DNA from: Mermis nigrescens
Taxonomy: Eukaryota; Nematoda; Enoplea; Mermithida; Mermithidae
Reading direction: 5' to 3'
Length of the DNA: 64,000 nt
Assembly (NCBI GenBank): GCA_036768485.1
Contig: JAVLUZ010000269.1
Span: 170,082-234,081, forward strand
Below, piece by piece: positions 48,500 to 61,719 of this stretch. Below the pieces are notes generated by a model. It worked only from the letters and a program-made list of their open reading frames with translations. It was not told where the DNA came from and searched no databases. Numbering within the stretch: position 1 is the stretch's first letter; every line of letters starts with the position of its first letter. The position numbers and the translations under genes were made by a program.

Positions 48500-51230
48500 A
48501 ATCAGTCACGCTACTTTTTTAACTAAATTTTGCATCTCCTTTAGTCTGGTTTTTTTAATTGCGGACGAATGAGTAAGCTCAAGACAATATTTTGTAATTT
48601 TCTCGAAAGTTACTCATTTCTAGAGTAGCAGTGTAAGAGTGTGAAGAATCTTAGGGTAGAAAACACAATTTAGCCTTTTTTTGTCTACCAACAACTCCGC
48701 TTATGGTTCCCAAAAATTTTTCTGATAGAAATGCACTACGACTCAAGAGGCTACTTTAGATTTACAAACATTTTTTAACACAGAATACAGAGTCAGATAT
48801 CAGGGTTTAAACTTTACACCATAGTGATTGATGTAAAAAACAGGTTTTGTCTTAGATTTCTCCGCCAACTTCTGCAGTTATAAGTCGAGACAAGTTGGAC
48901 AAAACAAACATAGACTACGTTTTAAGAGCTACACGTCGCAGCAAATTGCGTTTTAAAAACGCAATATTGAGTTACTTACGGAAATGTAAAGTTCGAAATC
49001 AGATGTGTAGCACAGGCCTAAAAATACGTTTTTCCTTTTTTGATTGGTTAATACCTATAGTAGGATGCAGGACAAAATTTTTTCACACTCAAACGTGCTT
49101 CAAATCCATGGCTACAAAGTAGCCCTAATTGAATCCATCAATTACTATATGGGAACTAAATTAAGAATTTTTAAATTTTACAGTCTGGTGGATGATGTCA
49201 AAATACGTTCTTGTTCTTTTAATGAGCCAAATTTTCCGGATTAATATGAGATAACCACACCTGGGCGTGGGGGATTGGGGGATATGCACCCCCCCAGAAA
49301 CCAAAATTTCCCCAGAAATCAAAATACCCCACAGAATTCAATTTATGAAAATTTGTTCCGTTTTTTTCGCAATTTTTCGATTCCAATGGATAGTGCTTGA
49401 TGAGAAACGTCGAAAAATGGTGTTTTTATCGTCATACCACCATTTTTAAGGCCATTTTTTGACCTTTCAAAATAATCTTGCACCCCTCCCCCAGAATTTT
49501 CTTGCTGCCCACGTATGGAGATAACCGAATAGAATAAAAATAACGTACGTTCTAACGGGTACACGTCACATCTAATTGTGCTTGTTTACATCGATTTTGA
49601 GCTATTGCGAGAGGTTTAAAGTCCGAAATCATGGAAGGATGTGTAAAACATGTTTATGTCTTGTGTTCTCTTATGAGTCAAGACATGATTTCAAGTCGAA
49701 ATGTGTACTATGAATCGAACGTCAAACGTCAGTTACTTTCGTTTGTTTACAATCAATAGTAGAGTAAAGTGATATACATACAACGTCTATTTGTCTTCAG
49801 AACATTACAGAGACTTAATTTCCCCGTAAATGTTGATCGCAATATCAGAATTACGAATCCGACTAAAATCTTCTTTGAAGTGACAAGTTTCCACTGAGAA
49901 TAGATTTGATTCGAGAGTGTTACGGAGGCTTAGTTTCTTTGAAAGTGCTCTCTGCTACTTCAAAATTAAGAATCTGACTGTTAGTTTTCTCTACAGCCCA
50001 GCAGTCGTGTAAAATTTACCCAATTCGTTTATTCTTATTGCGTCAGGTTTCACATTAGAAATTTATTTCACTTCCAGAGCCTTGCAGAACGGAAATTTTT
50101 CTTAAAAATATGCTATGTAAGGTCAGGGTAACAAATCTGCCTGTATGTTTTCTTACATCCTGTACTTGTGTAAAGTTGACAGTGAGAATTAATTGCAATC
50201 AGAGAGCGTTGCAAAGGCTTCATTTTTTCAAAATGTTCCATGTAACATCTGGATTACTAATCTGAGTGTAAGTGTTTATTACACCCATACTTGCGTAAAG
50301 TTACCGCTGAAAACCTCCGATCCGTTTTCTTCTTTAAAAGAGATAATGCTAACTGTTAGAACAATCTTGTTTTTCACGTTTTGGACTTCAGTCATTATTG
50401 CGGATGTCACCAATTGTGTTTATTGACTGATTTATTCAAATCTTGCTGATCAAAAGGAGAGACTAGCAAAGAAAAATTCTTCAATAGTACAAAAAGGACG
50501 AATAAACTTGGAATTATGCATCATTAAAATGACTAAAGGAGGCGACTTCGAAACAGTTACATATGTAAGCCTGTGAAGGTTGCAAGAAAATACTAAAAAT
50601 TAGACTTCCGCTCAAAAACGCAAAAACTCGAAGTACATTCAGCAGCATCTAAAAAAGCGTGTCTTCACAAAACATTATTCACTGTCTCAGAAAAAGGATC
50701 ATGAGAAAGCTTTGATGTGTTTTGTATAACCGGTTTTGTTCCTAATCAATATCAAATTTCTCTTTCAATATATAGCCAATATTTATTTGATTGTCAAAGG
50801 CTTCATAAGTGAATCATGACAAGCAAACAATATTCGTTAATTGCTGCCCCGTAGCAATGCGTGCCATGCTAGCGTAAGAATGCTCATTATATCGTCATTT
50901 AATCCAGTGATCGCTGGTTTTACAGAAATAAGCTATTCACGTTATTCATTCTTACGTTGTAGGATGCAAATCACTCATACAGGCCGCAGAATATACCAAG
51001 ACTTCTGGCGTTATTTAATGCAAGTCTAATTTTTAGTAAATTATTACAACCTTCACAGACATACACAAGTAAATTTTCCCCAGTCACCTTCTTTCATGTC
51101 CTTAATGTTACGTAACTCCAATTCTATTTGTCATTTTATTCCATCATTGCAATTTTTCAGTAATTGATTATCTTTTGGCCAAAAACCTCGCATTGATTAA
51201 TTTTGTTTACTGCTGATTTCTTTCTAAAAA
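48500..51230. repeat. palindrome-core composite repeat P, copy 4 (intron 1 of copy B)
   Basis: Counterpart of 25.0-27.3 kb. Tandem units at 49840-50330 and inverted core 50470-50560 against 51060-51175. An M1 MITE (49256-49517) is inserted in it. Confidence 0.65.
49256..49517 (+). mobile_element. hAT-like MITE, family M1, copy 6
   Basis: 262 bp, CACACCTGGGCGTGG to GCTGCCCACGTATG, with perfect duplications GAGATAAC at 49248-49255 and 49518-49525. The A paralogue near 25665 (GTCGGAATAAGCGAGTA) has no insertion. Confidence 0.95.
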
Positions 51231-51579
51231 ATTAAATATTATAGAAGTCACTGCACGTCATATATAGGCACGTAGGAAGTTGTTAGGTTTAGACCCCTCC
51301 CCCGAGAATCCAGTAAACCTCACCGAAATCGATGGATCCTCCAAGGGTTGAACTTTCGATACGTTGTTTTGCTTGCCAGGTCTACACTACCCAGATCACG
51401 TTCTGCAGAATTCGGTCGCTGCCTATGTACGCTGTACACTCTTAATTCATAGTTCTTCAAAGTTAATTTTGTCGTCGTTAGAAGAAATGAGGTCTTGATA
51501 TAATTACTGAAAGAATGTGATGCACTATCCATAGTTCATAGTAAATGTCTTAAGATAATAAATAATCGTATTTTTTAAG

Positions 51580-51650
51580 CTCAACCATATCCTATATATT
51601 ACGAACCAACTTGTCCGATACCACCTGAAGCGATTGCAAACGAAAACGAC
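51580..51650 (+). CDS. copy B exon 2: mature N terminus
   Basis: Acceptor TTTTTTAAG, donor GAC|GTGAGT. TQPYPIYYEPTCPIPPEA, ending IANEND, phase 0. One codon shorter than A. Confidence 0.75.
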
Positions 51651-52673
51651 GTGAGTTTCATAAAGCATACATATTACGCGTAATTTTGAATTAAAGAAAT
51701 TGTTTAGATGCTTTGTGTTCATACGCACGAGTCGATTCTTATGTTTTAATTCAATAGCAAACCAATAGTGACGGATCCAGGTTTTATGGCATGGAGAGGG
51801 CGGCATATCCCAAAAATTTTTTAATAGTGTCAAAAATAGTCTCTATTTTACGTGATGTAGCTGATTTTTTGGAGTCTTTTGATAAGCTAAATCATTTCTA
51901 ATGCTAATGTATTGAAAAAAGTGATAATTTTTGAAAGCTTTGAACGAAAAATGCGCAAAATTAGCGCTAAAATCGGATAAAAGCAGATGCTAAGAAAAAA
52001 CGCAAATGCCGCTAAGTAATTGATTATCGCAAAGTTCATTTCTACGTTATGCGTCTACTGCTTGGAGTTGATTGATATGTAAGTAAAAGAATGCTGAGAA
52101 ATGCGAAAAATGTTAAATTTTCCTCACAATATTTGATAGCATTGTTTAAATTGCTGCTCCCTAAATCCGCCTGAAATCAATAATCCTGTACAACAAAATC
52201 ACTTTTGTCAGATATACCGTTCAGAGAGCCCTTGGTGTCGGAATAGCCTCAATGACTGGACTTTTGAAGAATCAATTTTTTTAGCCATCATTTTGCCCTA
52301 ATTTCCCCTGAAAACCTTTTTATTTCTTCTGTTCTGGACGTCAAGACCCTAAAACCCCCGTATGTGCTGCGGAATGTCAGATTGCGACTCTGACTTTACT
52401 TTCGATCATTTTGATTTTGTTCCATTGATTTATTTTCACTCGGGATCAAATATTATATTTTTTGTCAAGACGATCGGATTGCTTGGGGAGCTTTACGTGT
52501 ACTCTGCGAGTGAGAATGCGCACTGTTTGCATCCTGAAACACGTCGCAACTCGCAACTAAATCAATAACATGTTTTATCAATAAACTAACCTCGAGCTAC
52601 AGTAAACAAGTAAGGGAAATTAGGCACCGTGTCCGTAAAATTGCTCGTCAGCAATTGCCTCGCCTATAGTCTG

Positions 52674-52851
52674 TTTCACACACAAAAATTGGACATAAGT
52701 TTCGAAAATTATCTTCGACAATAAGCTGAAAGATTGCGGTTATAGCACATTATTCTGATATATCATTATCGTCATCCGTCGGCTTACTGTTGATAAAAAT
52801 TCTTAATATTTATGCACAAACTCATGTGAAACAGACTATAACTATTGCTCG
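52674..52851. mobile_element. MITE with TAGTCTGTTTCACA termini
   Basis: 178 bp, TAGTCTGTTTCACA and TGTGAAACAGACTA as terminal inverted repeats, TA on both sides. Inserted into the CAATTGCTCGCC array; unit A's array is uninterrupted there. Partial relatives lie at 6528-6645 and 56605-56760. Confidence 0.85.
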
Positions 52852-52971
52852 CCTAGCAATTTTTCGCCGAACAATTGCTCGCCTAGTAGTCGCTCGCCAA
52901 ACTATTGCTAGCCTAACAATCGCTCGCCTAACAATTGCTCGCCCAGTCATTGCTCGTCAATAACTTGTCAT

Positions 52972-53220
52972 CACACCTGGGCGTGGGGGCGGTTTAGGGG
53001 GAGGGGTATGCACTTCCCAAAAACTCAAAAATCAAATCCCCCCAGAATTCAATTTTTGAAAATTTTTTTCGTTTTTTTCGCTATTTTTTGATGCCAATGG
53101 ATAGTGCATGATGAGAAACGTCGAAAAATGATGTTTTTATCGCCATACCACCATTTTTAAGGCCATTTTTTGACCTTCAAAAAATCTTGCACCCCAGAAT
53201 TTTCTTGCTGCCCACAAATG
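52972..53220 (+). mobile_element. hAT-like MITE, family M1, copy 7
   Basis: 249 bp with perfect duplications CTTGTCAT at 52964-52971 and 53221-53228. The empty site is preserved in unit A near 28807: GATTACTTGTCATGCTTGAC. Confidence 0.97.
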
Positions 53221-53771
53221 CTTGTCATGCTAAAGTTGGTTAAGTTAGCACGATTGCTTTTTATAACTTGTTATTATATTTATCCAAATCATGCGGGTTA
53301 CATGGAAGATTGGTTAGTGGAGTCCTCGAAATTTAATTGAGTGGATCCCTAGCCGGAGTCAGCTGTGTCCCGATGTCGCCGCACCACGAGATTCAGGCGA
53401 CCAGTTGCATTTTTAGGCCATTCAGATGCTTTTTCATTTTTTCGAGCAAAAATTGAAGGCTATTCGACGTGAATGGTCGGCTGTCTCCACCATCAACAAT
53501 TTTGAGCCATAGCATATATCATCTGATTGTCCTCAAGGACTTTTACTGCGCTTAATGGCTAATAAATGCAATAGCTCAGAATAATGGGGGTAGAGATCCC
53601 ATATGGGCGTAGGTTTGGGGCCCCTGATTATCCAACGGTCGTCCTAAATCGATAGACTCCCAGAATTGAATTTTAGGTTCTATTTATGGCGGTTTCGCCT
53701 TATCGGACCACCCAGAAGTTGAGTGTTGCCTATGTACGGAGGAGACAGCTGATTATGTGAGGGGTTAAAAG

Positions 53772-54041
53772 CACACCAGGGCGTGTAAGGTTTTGGGGTA
53801 TGCAACCCCCACCGAGAAACCAAAATACCCGCCCCCCTAGAAATCAAAATAACCCCTTCAGAATTCAATTTTTTAAATTTTCGCTTGTTTTTTTCGCAAT
53901 TTTTTGATTCCAATGGATAGTGCTCGATAAGAAACGTCGAAAAATGGTGTTTTTATCGCCATACCACCATTTTTAAGGTTATTTTTTGACCTTCAAAAAC
54001 TCTTGCACCCCTCCCCACAATTTTCTTGCTGCCCACGTATG
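53772..54041 (+). mobile_element. hAT-like MITE, family M1, copy 8
   Basis: 270 bp, CACACCAGGGCG to GCCCACGTATG, flanked by GTTAAAAG and CTTAAAAG (7 of 8). Unit A near 29305 lacks it. Confidence 0.92.
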
Positions 54042-54637
54042 CTTAAAAGCCTTCAATTTCTGCTCTTTTTATGGTAAAAGTAAACAAACATGCAAAAATG
54101 CAAGTTTGCGTTTCTTGTGATTGGACGAGATCGGGAACGGTTGACTTTGGCTGGGGAATCCACCAACCACCCAATCTCCTCTGCAAAGCGTAGACTAACA
54201 ATTGTCGTTGTGCACTTGTCGGTGCGCAATTTTTCGCTAGTCCTTCAAAACCAAATTCAATGTTATTAGATCTGAAAACAACGCAGAGCTTTCATATTTA
54301 CATAGGTTCGGCATTTCATTAACTTCAGAAGCGCATCGTGAAAAGTGTCATTGAAGTTAAGGCTATCGAAAGAAATCATTTGAAATTGTTACTGAATCCA
54401 CTCCAGCTACATAAGCAAGAAATTAAATATGTAAATCCAATTTTTTCGACGCTTAGCACCATGTCGTCATTTTATGACTATGCATATTGAGTTGAATAAA
54501 AATTACTGAAAATTTTCTAATTATTCTTTTGTTTTAGAATGAGAATCTTCTCTACAAAATCATCCTTAAAATCTTACCATTCCCGAGTTACTAGGCTGCT
54601 ACATAAACATAGCTGCAACTGAATTGCTCTTGGTTAC

Positions 54638-54901
54638 CACACCTGGGCGTGGGGGGTTTGGGGGGTATGCACCCCCCAGAAACCAAAATACCCCCCAGAA
54701 ATCAAAATACCCCCCCAGAATTCAATTTTTGAAAATTTTTTTCGTTTTTTTCGCAATTTTTTGATGCCAATGGATAGTGCTTGGTGAGAAACGTCGAAAA
54801 ATGGTGTTTTTATCGCCATACCACCATTTTTAAGGCCATTTTTCGACCTTCAAAAAATCTTGGCACCCCCCACCCCAGAATTTTCTTGCTGCCCACGTAT
54901 G
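54638..54901 (+). mobile_element. hAT-like MITE, family M1, copy 9 (reference copy)
   Basis: 264 bp, the cleanest copy: CACACCTGGGCGTGGGGGG to GCTGCCCACGTATG. Perfect duplications TTGGTTAC at 54630-54637 and 54902-54909. Unit A near 30215 has the empty site CTGTTGATTACCCAGAG. Confidence 0.98.
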
Positions 54902-55476
54902 TTGGTTACCCAGAGTAAGGCTGGCACGAAGGAATTTTCTTCATGATTTATTGAATCGCATTTATTTAGTTTGGCATCAAAGAAAACTGTGCTTTATATT
55001 CAGGATTGTAGAGCCTATAAACAGCTTCCCAAAAATGTATTACATATGGGATAATTTTTGTTCCTCAATCAGGAAAAAGAACGACAATTAGTCGTTTTTG
55101 GCTCTTTATTATCGTCTTTTCTACTTTTTTCTGCTCAGGAGCGAAATTACAGCAGGTGCAATACATTTTTGGGAAACTATTAACAAGATCTACATTCTTA
55201 AATCAAAAGTCAACAGTTTTCTATGACGGCAAGGCAGATAAACATGATGTAGTAAAGAGAATAAATACGAAATGTGCCACTGGGTGTAATGAATAATTGA
55301 GTGTAAACAAGAGAAAAAAGAGAGTATATGCTTTTTTATTATCAACCATCTTTTAAAAAATGTCCTTCGAAAGTTTGACCCTTTATAGCTGTTGAGAGTG
55401 GCAGTCACTTTTTAAAAGTACCCGAGTATATTTCAGGTGCGTGTTGACGTGCTACCTATGGTTCACTTTATTTAAG

Positions 55477-55641
55477 GTTTATCTATCTTTGAACCATGCT
55501 TTCGAAAATGGAACAAAATTTTTGTACGAAATCGATTTGATTAACGGAACAGTCAAGGGAGAAAACACGATTGTGCTCTACGCAAACGACTACCACGACA
55601 TTTCTGGACTAGCATTTTTTAATATAATACTCTCTCAAGGA
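55477..55641 (+). CDS. copy B exon 3
   Basis: 55 codons, phase 0/0. VYLSLNHAFENGTKFLYE, GTVKGENTIVLYANDY, IILSQG, donor GGA|GTGAGT. Intact. Same length as in copy A. Confidence 0.8.
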
Positions 55642-57061
55642 GTGAGTAAATTTTGAAATGTACAATTTTCTTATTAAACTCGCGTATTTTGATCAATGAG
55701 CCTACAATTGAATAAAACTGATTAGCTTTGTAGAATTACGAGAAATCAGAGTCAGTAATAAGTAAAACACAATGAAAACCACGTGAAGATGTGCTTTAGT
55801 CTGTTTGCAGTTACCATGTCCATGATCTACATTTTTTTGCTGTCAAAAACTGATAGAAAAGGCTGTTCTCAATTACTTAGATCATTTTAAACTGTTTGTA
55901 AAGTCTTTCAAAAAGTTTATTATTTTAAGAAATTCAAAAATTGTTAGAAAGTTAGTTCTATCTTGAGCTGCCTGTTAAAAGTAGCCCATTTGTCCGAAGG
56001 TTTCTTAAAAAATGCGCGCTAACAACAACTTGCAAGTACAAACAATGAATATTCTGCACTTTAATTGTAATGTACTAATGCATACTGTGTACACGTCTAC
56101 CCTCGTAAGCAGAAATTGAAAACTTTACTTTGTGCTTTAAGGAGCGTGTAAAATTGTAAATTAATGATCTCTAACAAAGCATCAAGGGGTCCAACCATTA
56201 ACACAGGTGAAATAATGATTATACCTGTCGACTGCAAAAACATGATGGTAAACGGAGGATTAATTTTCATTTTTTGTTAATGGTAGGAGCAAAAACATCA
56301 TGTTTTTTTATTTTTTCATCTGGCTCTTTACACTTGCAACTTGCAATAAAACGTAAAAATTTTGAAAATCTGACTCTGAGGTCTTTCTAATTTGGCATGT
56401 AAATCTCAAATTCTAGGGAATTAGAATTTTCGCTTCAGTCTCATTAAATATATATCGCAGTATTACTGATAACCTGATTAAAAGAAAGTTTAAAAAATAG
56501 TATTTAAAACTCTTACGCATAAGCTCTGTTACTGTATTATTTGCAGTATACTAAACGAACTCCGCTAGCTAGCAAAGCTTTACTCTCTGCTAATTGTGAT
56601 TTATAGTCTGTTTCACACAACTTCGGTCATAAATTTTAAAACTATCTCTGACACAGATTGCAAATATAGCATTGATCTAATATATGATTATCGTAACCCT
56701 CGGCTCACTGTCGTTGAAAATTCATTGTATTTACGTAGGAAGAGGTATAACAAATTGCGAAAAATGAAAATTATAATTGTCATACGTATGTCAAGAACGT
56801 GTAGCTTAAATAGACTAGGATGGCATCTTATGATTATACCTGTCGACTGCAAAAACATGATGGCAAACGGAGGATTGATTTTCATTTTTTGTCCATTGTA
56901 TTACTCTGATTTAGAAGTAAATAACGCACATTTTCTCATTCTGTTTATCAAATACTAGATTATGTTGAGAAAATTGTTGTTCTAGTGTCACGCCCGGATA
57001 GTGGTTATCATAGATGCATAGCATGGCCCAGCCGGCAGGCGGGGTTTGCCCGTCTGGGGAG

Positions 57062-57314
57062 CATATGTAGGTGGGCGGCGAAAAAGTTCTGAGGAGAGTG
57101 CAAGATATTTTCAAAGGTCAATAAATGGTTTCGAAAGTAGTGATATGGTGAAAAAGACACCATTCTTAAACATTTATCATCGAGCACTATTTATTTGCAT
57201 CAAAACTATTGCACAAAAAAAACAAAAATAAATTTAAAACATTGAATTCTGGAGGGGGTATCGTGGTTTTCACAGACGGGGTGCACACCTCCCTAGCCCC
57301 CACGCCCAGGTATG
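57062..57314 (-). mobile_element. hAT-like MITE, family M1, copy 10
   Basis: 253 bp from CATATGTAGGTGGGCGGCG to GCCCAGGTATG, flanked by CTGGGGAG and CTGAAGAG (6 of 8). Inserted in the older MITE shared with 35.8 kb; unit A reads GGTCTGGGGAGTCAAAAAG uninterrupted. Confidence 0.88.
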
Positions 57315-57724
57315 CTGAAGAGTCTAAATTTGAATTTTTTGGCCAGAATGATCTCGAAAATTACTGTAAGCGCTAAGATAAAAGTCAAAATATGTTATTA
57401 CTCAGTTTCCGGTCTTTCAAATACAATTTGTAATTTTCATCCGTTTATAACGTTCTGCCTCATTTTTGCTTGGAAATTGTCTATCTTTTTTATTCTAGGG
57501 GTTCTAAGCCCCATGCCCCTACCGTGCATGTCTAGTTGGTCATTAAATATTTCTGAATGAGTACTTCGCGTATCCTTGTACATACGTCTCCTCGAGCCCT
57601 GTAATAATATTCCTGTTTTTCATATTCAAAATATGCTGTCTGTAGTTCATAGATCAACAAAGCTCTTGACCTACTTTCCAGGCTGACTGAAGATTTGTAA
57701 TAGTCAAGAGCTCGAACTAAGCTA

Positions 57725-57911
<187 letters not shown>

Positions 57912-59113
57912 CGAAGCACATTGGTGTATGATAGGAGTAAGGAAATCGACGATCGAGCCCAAACATATAACGGTTCAACTTTTTGAGACAGGGCTTTTGT
58001 CGGTCATTTCTTCTCTTTGGCCGGAAATGTCACAAAAATACCAAAAACGGCCTAAAATGCAACTTTTAGCCCAAAACTGAGGAAGTTGAGAAATTTCAGC
58101 CACTGCATAGGAGACGACCGACATTTATTAAATAATCTCTCATTTCGTACTCTTGAATCAGTGATACTACTACTCCCAGCTGCATATGGCGTATTCCTAA
58201 GGCTTGGTGCGTAATGTCTTACGACGACTCTTCTGTGTAATTATACTAATAACAATTTTTTCCCTCGTTAATCGCAAAACCTTTCGCTCAATCGACGCTC
58301 AAGAAATTTGCGACCAGAAGTATCATTCAAAAATTATACCCCTAACTGACTCGACACGCCTTCAATCTAGGTTGCCAAAATTACTAATGACACATTATTA
58401 TGTGATCATTTGCTCAGCTAGAAAAGCTCCTAAGATACAGTAATATGTTAAGAACAAAGGTCTCATCTTTTAGCGTAAACTTCGTCATAATTTGATTACC
58501 AAATTTATCAAGTTAAATTCATTCCAGCAAACTTTAACTCAAGATATTAATCTAAATAAAAAGGCTGACTTAGAAAAATTTTAACATGTAGACATATTGT
58601 GTGCGCCGTCAAATGCAACTTTGGAAGCTGAAAAGTAAACAAGGGGAAAGTTAAAGTCAAAGCTCGAGTTGTGAAATCCATTTTTTTCAATTTAAAATTT
58701 CAAAGTCAACCATTGACAGAAAAGTAGGGTTTGAATCGAGCAAAAGTCGATTTTACTAAAGTAGGACTTTTTGAAACCGATCCCAGGTATATCAGTGGAT
58801 TATTGTGATTTTATCTGTGTTTTACCTGTTACAGTATAGCGCTTGCATACGTATAGGCATGTAACAGCTCAAAATTTTGGAGGGGTGAGTCGACAAGTCG
58901 GCCTCTCATAGAAAAATGGGGAAATAACTCTCATTTTTGCCAAGAAAAGCAAAAATTACATGAAAAAGCTAAATACGCAAGTTTCCGTTCAACTTAGTGG
59001 TAAAAAACCTCATTTACCGGAGGATAGATCAGAACCAATGACTTTGGTTGGAGGACTCCTATCGATTGTTGCACGTCACATATGTATGTTTATGTGTACT
59101 AATTGTTCGACAG

Positions 59114-59302
59114 AATGTATCGTTTACTGAGACGTCAATCACAGAAGCTGAACGGCATCATAATGGAAGCGATAAAGAGGCTCTAATTGAATACGAAGTA
59201 CGCTTATCAAGGAAAACGCCTGAATATAAGACACACTTCCAAGTTGGGTGTACGACAAAGACTCTCCTTATTTCCTTTGAACGATTTGACAACAAAATCC
59301 AA
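59114..59302 (+). CDS. copy B exon 4: NUC domain start
   Basis: 63 codons, phase 0/0, acceptor TTGTTCGACAG, donor ATCCAA|GTATGC. NVSFTETSITEAERHHNG, then THFQVGCTTKTLLISFER and FDNKIQ. Intact, unlike copy A. Matches the VG...(F/Y)...FD strand of the family. Confidence 0.78.
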
Positions 59303-59774
59303 GTATGCAAGTTTCTAATTTCTTTCATTATTTTACTAAACCCTTTCTGCCATATTGGATTTTTTCGATGAAATAAGTTGATTACAGATCAATTTTACAC
59401 ATAAGCAATGATCATGCTAGCGTGCATAGTTATCAAGTGGCGTAGAAATTTTTCCTATGCAATCAGCAAAAGATTTCGTGACTAGCAGACTATAACTAGT
59501 GATGTAAAAGATCATCTGGATATGAACTTTTATCCAGATTCAGATCCAGAACCAGATCATCTGGATCTGGATCTGGTTATTTTCTGATCTGTTTATCTGA
59601 TCTGGATCTGGATCTGCCAGAAAATCAGAACCCGATCTTTATCTGGATCTGGATCTGTTTAATCAACTCATATCTGGTTAAAAAGATCAGAAAGTCGTTT
59701 TTGCACGATGGTATTCTTTCTGTTTTACGATTTACTCTAAGTAGGTTATCTAATTATTTTGTAGCCCTACATGC

Positions 59775-60900
59775 ACGGATTGTGTGACAACAGCCCCACT
59801 AGTCCCAACAGCCCCATCGTCCCAACAGCCCCACCATCCTAACAGCCTCATTTTTCCCAACAGACTCATTAAAATCCCAACAGTCCCACCCGTCCCAACA
59901 GCCCCACCAGTCCCAACAGCCCCACCGTCCCAACAGCCCCACCAATAATCGCCAATAGCCACACAAATCCCAACAACCTCACCAATCACAACAGTCCTAC
60001 CAATCTGAACAGCCCTACCAATCCCAACAGTCCCTCCGTTCCAACAGCCCAACCGTCTTAACAACCCCACCAATAATCCCAACAGCCCAACCAGTCCCAA
60101 GAGCCCCACCAATTCTCAGCAGTTCCACCGTTCCAGCAGTCCTACCTTCCCAACAGTCGAACTGTCCTAAGAACACGAGTTTAAACCCCAACCCGAAATT
60201 CTGGAAATCCCGCAAATTATGTTAGACCCCAGAATTCTATTTTTAGCACATTTCTCGGTCACTTTAATCCACCAGACCCACAGAATTTGTTCGCTGTTAT
60301 AATCATAGATGCACAGAACGACCGGTCTGTAGAACAAGTTTTGAGCCAAAAATTGACCTCAAAACTGGTATGAATGTTAAAATAGCATAAAAACTGCGCT
60401 AATCCACATTTTCTGGCTATTTTAAAGCAGATTAGCGTAAAAATTTTGATTTTCATTTAATTTTAACACTTGTCTTTCCTTTTTTTCACTAGAACATTTT
60501 TCATTTTTGTCTGGCATTCTAGAGTAGACCATAATGAGCAGGGATCCAATCTTGCGAGATGACTCGAATGAGGCAAAATCCTGGATTGTGCACAAATGCT
60601 GAAGCTTCAATTCTGACAGGTCTACCAGTTTCATAGGTAGACTTATTCTGAAAATGTAAACCTGCTCACTCATTAATGGTCTTGATAAAATATACGAATT
60701 CGGAAAATAGTCAAAAAATATCTTTCATAAAAAATTAATATTGGCCGATTTTATTATATCGTATAATAGCATTTGCAGGAATGGTGAGGAACGGTGGGGC
60801 TGGTGGGGTTGTTGGGATTTTGGTGGGGCTGTTAAAACGGTGGGGCTGTTGGGACGGTGGGGCTGTTGTGACTGGTGGGGCTGTTGAGACATTACCCATG
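59775..60900. mobile_element. Foldback-like element with CCCAACAGCCCCACC terminal arrays
   Basis: The left array 59780-60175 is over 20 units of (T/C)CCCAACAGCCCCACC with variants. The right array 60781-60895 is the complement, GGTGGGGCTGTTGGGA. Nested in the hAT-like composite. The Gly/Leu/Trp-rich minus-strand frame 60112-59750 is array translation. Confidence 0.8.
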
Positions 60901-61312
60901 CACGCGGGGCTGAGGGAGGTTTCTGCTGGGGGTTTTGACCCCCAGATCTGTGCTGACCCCCAGAATGGCCAAAAAGTGCCACTAACCCCCCATAAATTTT
61001 TTTGTTTCAGAAAAATTTTTGAAGCTCTACAGAAAAGTAAGGTAAATGATAAAAATGCATTGAAGGTTGTTTTTTCACATAAATTATCATCAGAATTGAC
61101 CTTTGAGAGACTTTTTTGCCAAAAAGTGGGAAAATTCTGAATCTTTTCAAAAACTTTTGTTGGAAAAGTGTTTCAATGGATGCGCGACATCGAGAAACGT
61201 CTAAAATTAATGTTTTTAGTGCCCATGGGCCATTTTTATCGCTTTTTTGATGTTTGAGAAAAAAATTTTATTTTGACTCCCCCCCCGCAGAATTTCTACG
61301 CTGTACATGTAT
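60897..61312 (+). mobile_element. diverged M1-related element
   Basis: Starts CATGCACGCGGGGC, has GACCCCCAGA blocks, ATGGATGCGCGACATCGAGA and ends CGCTGTACATGTATAG. Longer (about 415 bp) than M1, and no clear target duplication. Confidence 0.5.
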
Positions 61313-61454
61313 AGTTTTAATTGGTGCACCAGTCATTTTTCATGAATTTTAACAGCGTTTTTCTTTGTTGAATTGAAATTAAGCAGGTTTCTTCATAGTA
61401 TTGCATTTTGTGTTGTTAGGTAATGTATCGTTTGTGTTTTTTGACAGTGATATC

Positions 61455-61719
61455 CATAGGTGGGCGGCACCGATATTCTGGGGGGGGGGGTAAAATTTCT
61501 GCGGGGTTGAAAAAATTTTTAAAGGTCAAAAAATGGTCTTAAAAGTGGTCGTATGACAAAAAAACACCATTTTTCGACGTTTCTCATCAAGCTCTATCCA
61601 ATGGCATCAAAAAATTGCTGAAAAAGCAAACTGGGGGGGGGGGGTATTTTGATTTCTGGGGGGGGGGTATTTCAACTTCTGGGGGGTGTATACCCCCAAA
61701 CCCCCCACGACCATGTGTG
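61455..61719 (-). mobile_element. hAT-like MITE, family M1, copy 12
   Basis: 265 bp from CATAGGTGGGCGGCACC to CCATGTGTG with perfect duplications GTGATATC at 61447-61454 and 61720-61727. Nested in the 2.8-kb composite. Confidence 0.95.

Larger units (their letters stand above)
52640..54240. mobile_element. Foldback-like element, unit B copy of 28650-29680
   Basis: The left array of GCTCGCC(T/G)A-CAATTG units runs 52640-52965, split by a MITE at 52674-52851. The right array survives only as ACAATTGTCG and GCGCAATTTTTCGC near 54205-54235. It has been enlarged by two M1 insertions and holds an M2 copy. Confidence 0.65.

Noticed and set aside
59750..60215. Gly/Leu/Trp-rich minus-strand frames resembling repeat proteins
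   Set aside because: Translation of the CCCAACAGCCCCACC terminal array; no start context, no conservation.
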